A DNA stretch of 16,380 nt from positions 1 to 16,380 of the forward strand of contig CAKTIM010000036.1 of assembly GCA_934565795.1 (NCBI GenBank). Direction: 5' to 3'. Below are positions 13,565 to 16,380 of the stretch, piece after piece. Both the position numbers and the translations under genes were made by a program. The notes beneath the pieces are model-generated. The model was not told the origin of the DNA, ran no database searches, and saw only the letters and a list, made by a program, of their open reading frames with translations. How positions within the stretch are numbered: the stretch's first letter is position 1; each line of letters begins with the position of its first letter. The DNA comes from an uncultured Oscillospiraceae bacterium (GTDB taxonomy: Bacteria; Bacillota; Clostridia; Oscillospirales; Oscillospiraceae).

Positions 13565-14764
13565 TTATCCCCTCGCGTGTACAATGCCGCTCAGGTCGAC
13601 CTGGGTCTCGTCATAGGGGTCGAACTGATTTTCCACCACGGTGATGGAGGGCAGGACGACCTCCTGAATGTGCCAGTTTACCAGCAGGTCGCAGACCTGG
13701 CCGTAGGAGGCCACTCCCGCGTCCTCGCCGCTGACCTTCAGATAGGCATCGTTGAGGGAGTCGGCCAGGTTGGTGGCCACCGGGTCTTGGCGGTTCTGGA
13801 AGAAAGCGTCGTACTGCGCAATGTCCCGGCGCAGGTTGGCCCCCACGTTGGCCTCCAGCCGGGAGGCCTCGCTGGCTGCCTGCATCACCAGGCTGGGGTC
13901 GATGGTGGTGGATCTGCCCACGGTGACCAGGGCGGTATAGCAATAGCGATAGGCCATGAAATAGGCGGAATACTGGAATTGCCGGTTGGCGTTGAAGGAG
14001 CAGGCCAGGAAGGCGGCAAAGTTGGCGTCCCGCTCCGAGGCGATGCACATCCGATGGGCCATCTCGTGGCACATGGTAAAGGGCAGCACCGATGCCGGAA
14101 TCTGGGGATTCACCGCCGCCTCACCCGTCAGGGGGAAGGTGAAGCCCGTAATGCCCATGGAGCTGTACATGTTCGCCCAGCCCAGCTTCTTGACGGGGAT
14201 GGTGGAGCCTGCGAACACAGGGAAATAGCGCTGATAGGTCAGATACTGGAAGCCAGACCCGGCCCGTCCGGCCAGGGTGTCGAAATCCTCAAATACCAGG
14301 TTGCCGTTTGCGTCCCGGCTCAGCTGGTCGGCCATGGTGTTGGCCTGATTCTGATAGTATTCCGTGGCCTCCACGATCTCGTCCAGGGTGCAGCCGGTAA
14401 CGTCCATGCGGATATCGTCCGCCAGGTCGCCGGCATAGTAATTCATGCCGTAAACAAGGGTATGGAGCATGAAGATGAAGCTGGCCGCTGCCAGCACCCA
14501 GCCGAGCCACTGAATAAAGCTCCTCTTGGTGACGATCACCACCACCAGCGCCGCAACCACTACCACCAGCAGCGCCACCGCCAGCAGCTGCCACACCAGG
14601 AAATCCACCTGGCTGCTCCACTGCGCCAGCGTCTGCTCCAGGGTGCGGATGACGTAGGGGTAGACCATATCCACCAGCGATGAAAATTTCTGCCCATACT
14701 GCGCCAGCGCATAGGTGATCCCGGCAAAAATCGCCGCGGTCATATATCCACGCAAATTTTTCAA
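13565..14764 (-). CDS. DUF3810-type membrane protein with a HExxH zinc-protease motif
   Basis: 399 aa. There are hydrophobic segments near 8-22, 56-79 and 84-104, then a large domain on the outer or membrane face. The domain holds HEMAH (233-237) followed by ERDAN (244-248), the pattern of a gluzincin-like metalloprotease (HExxH plus a downstream Glu). The spacing and the run of small residues after it match the DUF3810 family as I know it. The substrate is unknown. The start is TTG at 14764 (minus strand), chosen because AAGGAGG lies 8 nt upstream; the first in-frame ATG is seven codons later and would leave the Shine-Dalgarno too far away. It is the first gene of the five-gene operon. Confidence 0.8.
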   Translation of the reverse strand: MKNLRGYMTAAIFAGITYALAQYGQKFSSLVDMVYPYVIRTLEQTLAQWSSQVDFLVWQLLAVALLVVVVAALVVVIVTKRSFIQWLGWVLAAASFIFMLHTLVYGMNYYAGDLADDIRMDVTGCTLDEIVEATEYYQNQANTMADQLSRDANGNLVFEDFDTLAGRAGSGFQYLTYQRYFPVFAGSTIPVKKLGWANMYSSMGITGFTFPLTGEAAVNPQIPASVLPFTMCHEMAHRMCIASERDANFAAFLACSFNANRQFQYSAYFMAYRYCYTALVTVGRSTTIDPSLVMQAASEASRLEANVGANLRRDIAQYDAFFQNRQDPVATNLADSLNDAYLKVSGEDAGVASYGQVCDLLVNWHIQEVVLPSITVVENQFDPYDETQVDLSGIVHARG

Positions 14765-14840
14765 GGGCGAATCCTCCTTAAAAACGCTTTTTTGTATCCA
14801 TTACAGCCTCAGCCGTGAAATGAGCATAAGAATATAGAAT

Positions 14841-14869
14841 AGTATAACACATTTTAAAGGGAATGTCTC
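14841..14869 (-). promoter_or_regulatory. Promoter of the DUF3810-rsmG-hemW-prmA operon
   Basis: On the minus strand, -35 GAGACA (14869-14864), a 17-nt spacer and -10 TATACT (14846-14841) are followed by a leader of about 70 nt to the TTG start. Gaps within the operon are 2, 67, 13 and 12 nt with no other clear promoter, so this probably drives all five genes. Confidence 0.6.
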
Positions 14870-14912
14870 TATGTATTTTTTGAATTTTCTATAAAGCCCC
14901 CCAAAAAATTCA

Positions 14913-14944
14913 ACAGGCGCAACCACCCCAGCGGATACGCCTGT
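14913..14944. repeat. Inverted repeat at the edge of the mobile remnant
   Basis: ACAGGCG (14913-14919) pairs with CGCCTGT (14938-14944) across 18 nt, in the AT-rich gap between the DUF3810 promoter and the integrase remnant. It could be a terminator stem or mark an element boundary. There is no U-run. Confidence 0.3.
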
Positions 14945-14969
14945 CGAAAACCTTTGATGTAAGAAGTAA

Positions 14970-15802
14970 AGGCGCCCACCAGCCGACAGCTACTACCAAA
15001 TGGTTCGACTGCCCAAGGTGGAACGAAAGCCCCGGCAAAGAATCATTCTGACCTTGGATGAATGGGAGCAAATACAGCAACGCTTTCAGGGAACCCCTTT
15101 TACATTCCCCTAATGATTGGATTCTATACGGGGCTTCGCATTTCGGAAGCCTTTGCTCTGACTTGGGATGATATAGACCTTGAAAACCGCACTCTGACCG
15201 TAAACAAGCAGGTGATAAAGCGGAATTTCGGCGCAGAGGTCAGGAAAGTTGTGGAAAAGAAAGGCAAGAAGGAAATGCGTTCTTCTTGGTACTTCACTTC
15301 ACCCAAAACAGAGGGTTCAAACAGGACAATCCCATTTGGTCAAGCCTTGTATGAAGCCCTGAAAGCTGAAAAACTTGCCCAGCAGAAAAACGAACTCAAA
15401 TATGGCGAATACTACACCATTCATGTTCTCAAGAAGGAAGTAGACGAAAAAAGGAATGATATGTTTAGAATCGTCCCCCTTCAGAAATGCGTGGGCTACG
15501 GCCTGCCCCAAACCCGGTTGGTATGTGTCGCTGAAAACGGACAGTTCACTTCCACCGATTCCTTCAAGTATGCTTCCCGGATAATCCACCATGAATTGAA
15601 AATTGGTTTTGATTATCATTCCCTTAGACACACCCACGCAACCATGCTCATTGAAGGCGGCGCAAATGTGAAGAATGTTCAGGCACGATTGGGACACAGT
15701 GACATAACGACCACCCTTCAGACCTATGTCCACAACACTGACAAAATGGGCGAACAGTCCGTTGAAATTTTTGAAAGGTTCGCAGACCGAAAGACCTGCT
15801 GA
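14970..15802 (+). pseudogene. Tyrosine recombinase/integrase remnant, N-truncated and frameshifted
   Basis: The main open part (15062-15802) encodes a phage/ICE-type integrase catalytic domain. It has TGLRISEAFALTWDDID with the first catalytic Arg, a beta-hairpin Lys in SPKTEG, YHSLRHTHATML (HxxR), LGHSDITTTLQTY, and the nucleophile Tyr at codon 15725-15727. All catalytic residues are present. Upstream, in another frame (15000 to about 15095), lies VRLPKVERKPRQ then ILTLDEWEQIQQRFQG, which is the normal sequence just before the catalytic domain. The two frames join exactly if one C is restored in the C-run at 15094-15097. The core-binding and arm-binding N-terminal domains (about 150 residues) are missing, and an in-frame stop lies at 14967. 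Reading 15062 as a real start is unlikely. The base composition is AT-richer than the operon to the left. Confidence 0.88.
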
Positions 15803-15816
15803 CCGTCCAAAGCATG

Positions 15817-15866
15817 AAAAAGGCATTGAATACGCTTATAAGTTCAGCGTGTTCAATGCCTTTTTT
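15817..15866 (+). terminator. Strong intrinsic terminator after the integrase remnant
   Basis: The arms AAAAAGGCATTGAA (15817-15830) and TTCAATGCCTTTTT (15852-15865) pair perfectly over 14 bp. An inner ACGCT/AGCGT stem (15832-15836 and 15846-15850) closes the loop. The stem is followed by T-rich sequence, with A-runs and T-runs on both sides, so it could act in both directions. It lies 14 nt past the integrase stop. Confidence 0.85.
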
Positions 15867-15969
15867 CTGTTCAGCAGGAAAATGAAGTTCAACGGTGGAA
15901 AACGGGTGGAAATCAGGAAAAACGATTTTTATATTTTGAAGATTTTTTCTTGTAATTAAGCTGTTTTTA

Positions 15970-16200
15970 TCAAATTCCCGGTTTCTTTTGCTCTTTTTCC
16001 CGTGTTAATAGACACACACTTTCGTCGGTAGTATCAGATTCCAAGGACAATTCTTTCACTTCCCCACCTTTAACAGGCATCGGGAAATTGAATACAATAC
16101 CGTCCTTCCTCTTTTCTGGGTACAGGTCAATTATATGCTATTTCCAGTCTTGGGTCAATAGCTCCGGATCGATTCTCCGGTAACTCCTGAATTGACATTT
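15970..16200 (-). pseudogene. Frameshifted C-terminal fragment, possibly a large serine recombinase
   Basis: On the minus strand, bases 16131-15970 encode 53 residues ending at a TGA, with DGIVFNFPMPVKGGEVKEL and ESVCLLTREKEQKK. Just upstream in another frame are IQELPENRSGAIDPRLEIAY residues. The frames join if one A is removed at about 16130-16134, giving a continuous AYIDLYPEKRKDG. A FNFP strand followed by an (E)(S/T)V-LL-R tail reminds me of the C-terminal end of large serine recombinases from integrative elements, but this is recollection, not alignment. There is no start codon or upstream domain; a stop lies further upstream in that frame. The fragment overlaps the opposite-strand promoter at 16192-16221. 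Confidence 0.45.
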
Positions 16201-16221
16201 CTGCTTGCTCTCATGTATAAT
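16192..16221 (+). promoter_or_regulatory. Consensus promoter of a small ORF
   Basis: A perfect -35 TTGACA (16192-16197), an 18-nt spacer and a perfect -10 TATAAT (16216-16221) are followed by GGAGGTG (16238-16244), a near-ideal ribosome binding site. This is the strongest promoter by consensus in the window, yet it leads into a 23-codon ORF. Confidence 0.7.
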
Positions 16222-16256
16222 TACTTTGAAAATTCCCGGAGGTGAAGTCAATAAGT

Positions 16257-16328
16257 ATGGCTCAGGTTATCCGGGCTGCTATGAAGAAGCAAGGTGTAAC
16301 TGTCAACAGGAATGCAGAATTCGCCTGA
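16257..16328 (+). CDS. Short ORF, probable stub of a small regulator
   Basis: 23 aa from the ATG, with residues AQVIRAAMKKQGVTVNRNAE. An in-frame GTG at 16242 would add five residues but overlaps the ribosome binding site. GGAGGTG lies about 12 nt before the ATG, a little far. The sequence reads like the first helices of a small XRE/helix-turn-helix-type regulator of mobile elements, cut off by a TGA where the second helix should continue. It could be a decayed gene, a real micropeptide, or a translated leader for something beyond the window. Nothing else is recognisable between 16329 and the window end. Confidence 0.35.
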   Translation: MAQVIRAAMKKQGVTVNRNAEFA

Positions 16329-16380
16329 ATCAATAAAAGCATTTGCAGTATTTGATGTAACGTTTAACATATATAGCTAA

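Noticed and set aside
13577..14683. 368-codon plus-strand frame over the DUF3810 gene
   Set aside because: It is antisense shadow; the minus-strand gene has a Shine-Dalgarno, membrane segments and a HExxH motif.
15062..15802. Intact integrase gene starting at 15062
   Set aside because: The ten codons before GNPFYIP do not fit the family, whereas the overlapping frame does (LTLDEWEQIQQRF), so the start is an artefact of a frameshift.
15726..15959. 77-codon plus-strand frame spanning the terminator
   Set aside because: It overlaps the integrase end in another frame and runs through the strong terminator hairpin.

Overview
The window reads as chromosome from a Gram-positive, GC-rich member of the Clostridia, most likely a gut Oscillospiraceae/Ruminococcaceae-type bacterium. 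This rests on Firmicutes-style AGGAGG ribosome binding sites, consensus TTGACA/TATAAT promoters, an L-box lysine riboswitch, a Clostridia-style VanS/VanR-like two-component pair, and short GC-rich palindromic repeats in nearly every long intergenic gap. The genus cannot be named from sequence alone.

Left part (1-4430). A membrane diguanylate cyclase (GGDEF) gene on the minus strand diverges from a three-gene polar amino acid ABC importer on the plus strand (substrate-binding lipoprotein, permease, ATPase). The importer has a strong promoter, then a roughly 320-nt leader that carries a recognisable lysine riboswitch and an intrinsic terminator. The best reading is a lysine importer switched off by lysine through transcription attenuation.

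Middle part (4430-9567). Two MITE-like elements with shared terminal inverted repeats (4450-4593 and 5965-6108) flank a single TrmH/SpoU-family RNA 2'-O-methyltransferase gene. A minus-strand two-component system follows, in which the response regulator overlaps a large multi-membrane-segment histidine kinase by 4 nt. Long gaps at 4600-5140 and 9095-9560 are filled with copies of a dispersed palindromic repeat family (GTAGGGGCGG...CCGCCCCTACGG cores), also present at 81-240.

Right part (9568-14869). A compact minus-strand operon runs from a good promoter near 14841-14869: DUF3810 membrane metalloprotease-like protein, rsmG (16S rRNA m7G527 methylation), hemW (radical SAM haem chaperone), prmA (ribosomal protein L11 methylation) and a membrane-anchored DUF4015-type putative glycoside hydrolase. 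It joins ribosome maturation with probable envelope proteins.

Right end (14870-16380). Base composition becomes AT-richer and the content changes to mobile-element debris: a tyrosine integrase with a lost N-terminus and a one-base frameshift, a strong terminator, a frameshifted minus-strand fragment resembling the C-terminus of a large serine recombinase, and a 23-codon ORF with a perfect promoter that looks like the stub of a small regulator. This is the remnant or edge of an integrative element. I see no clearly new system; the best leads are the riboswitch-assigned transporter, the paired MITEs, the repeat family and the decayed element.
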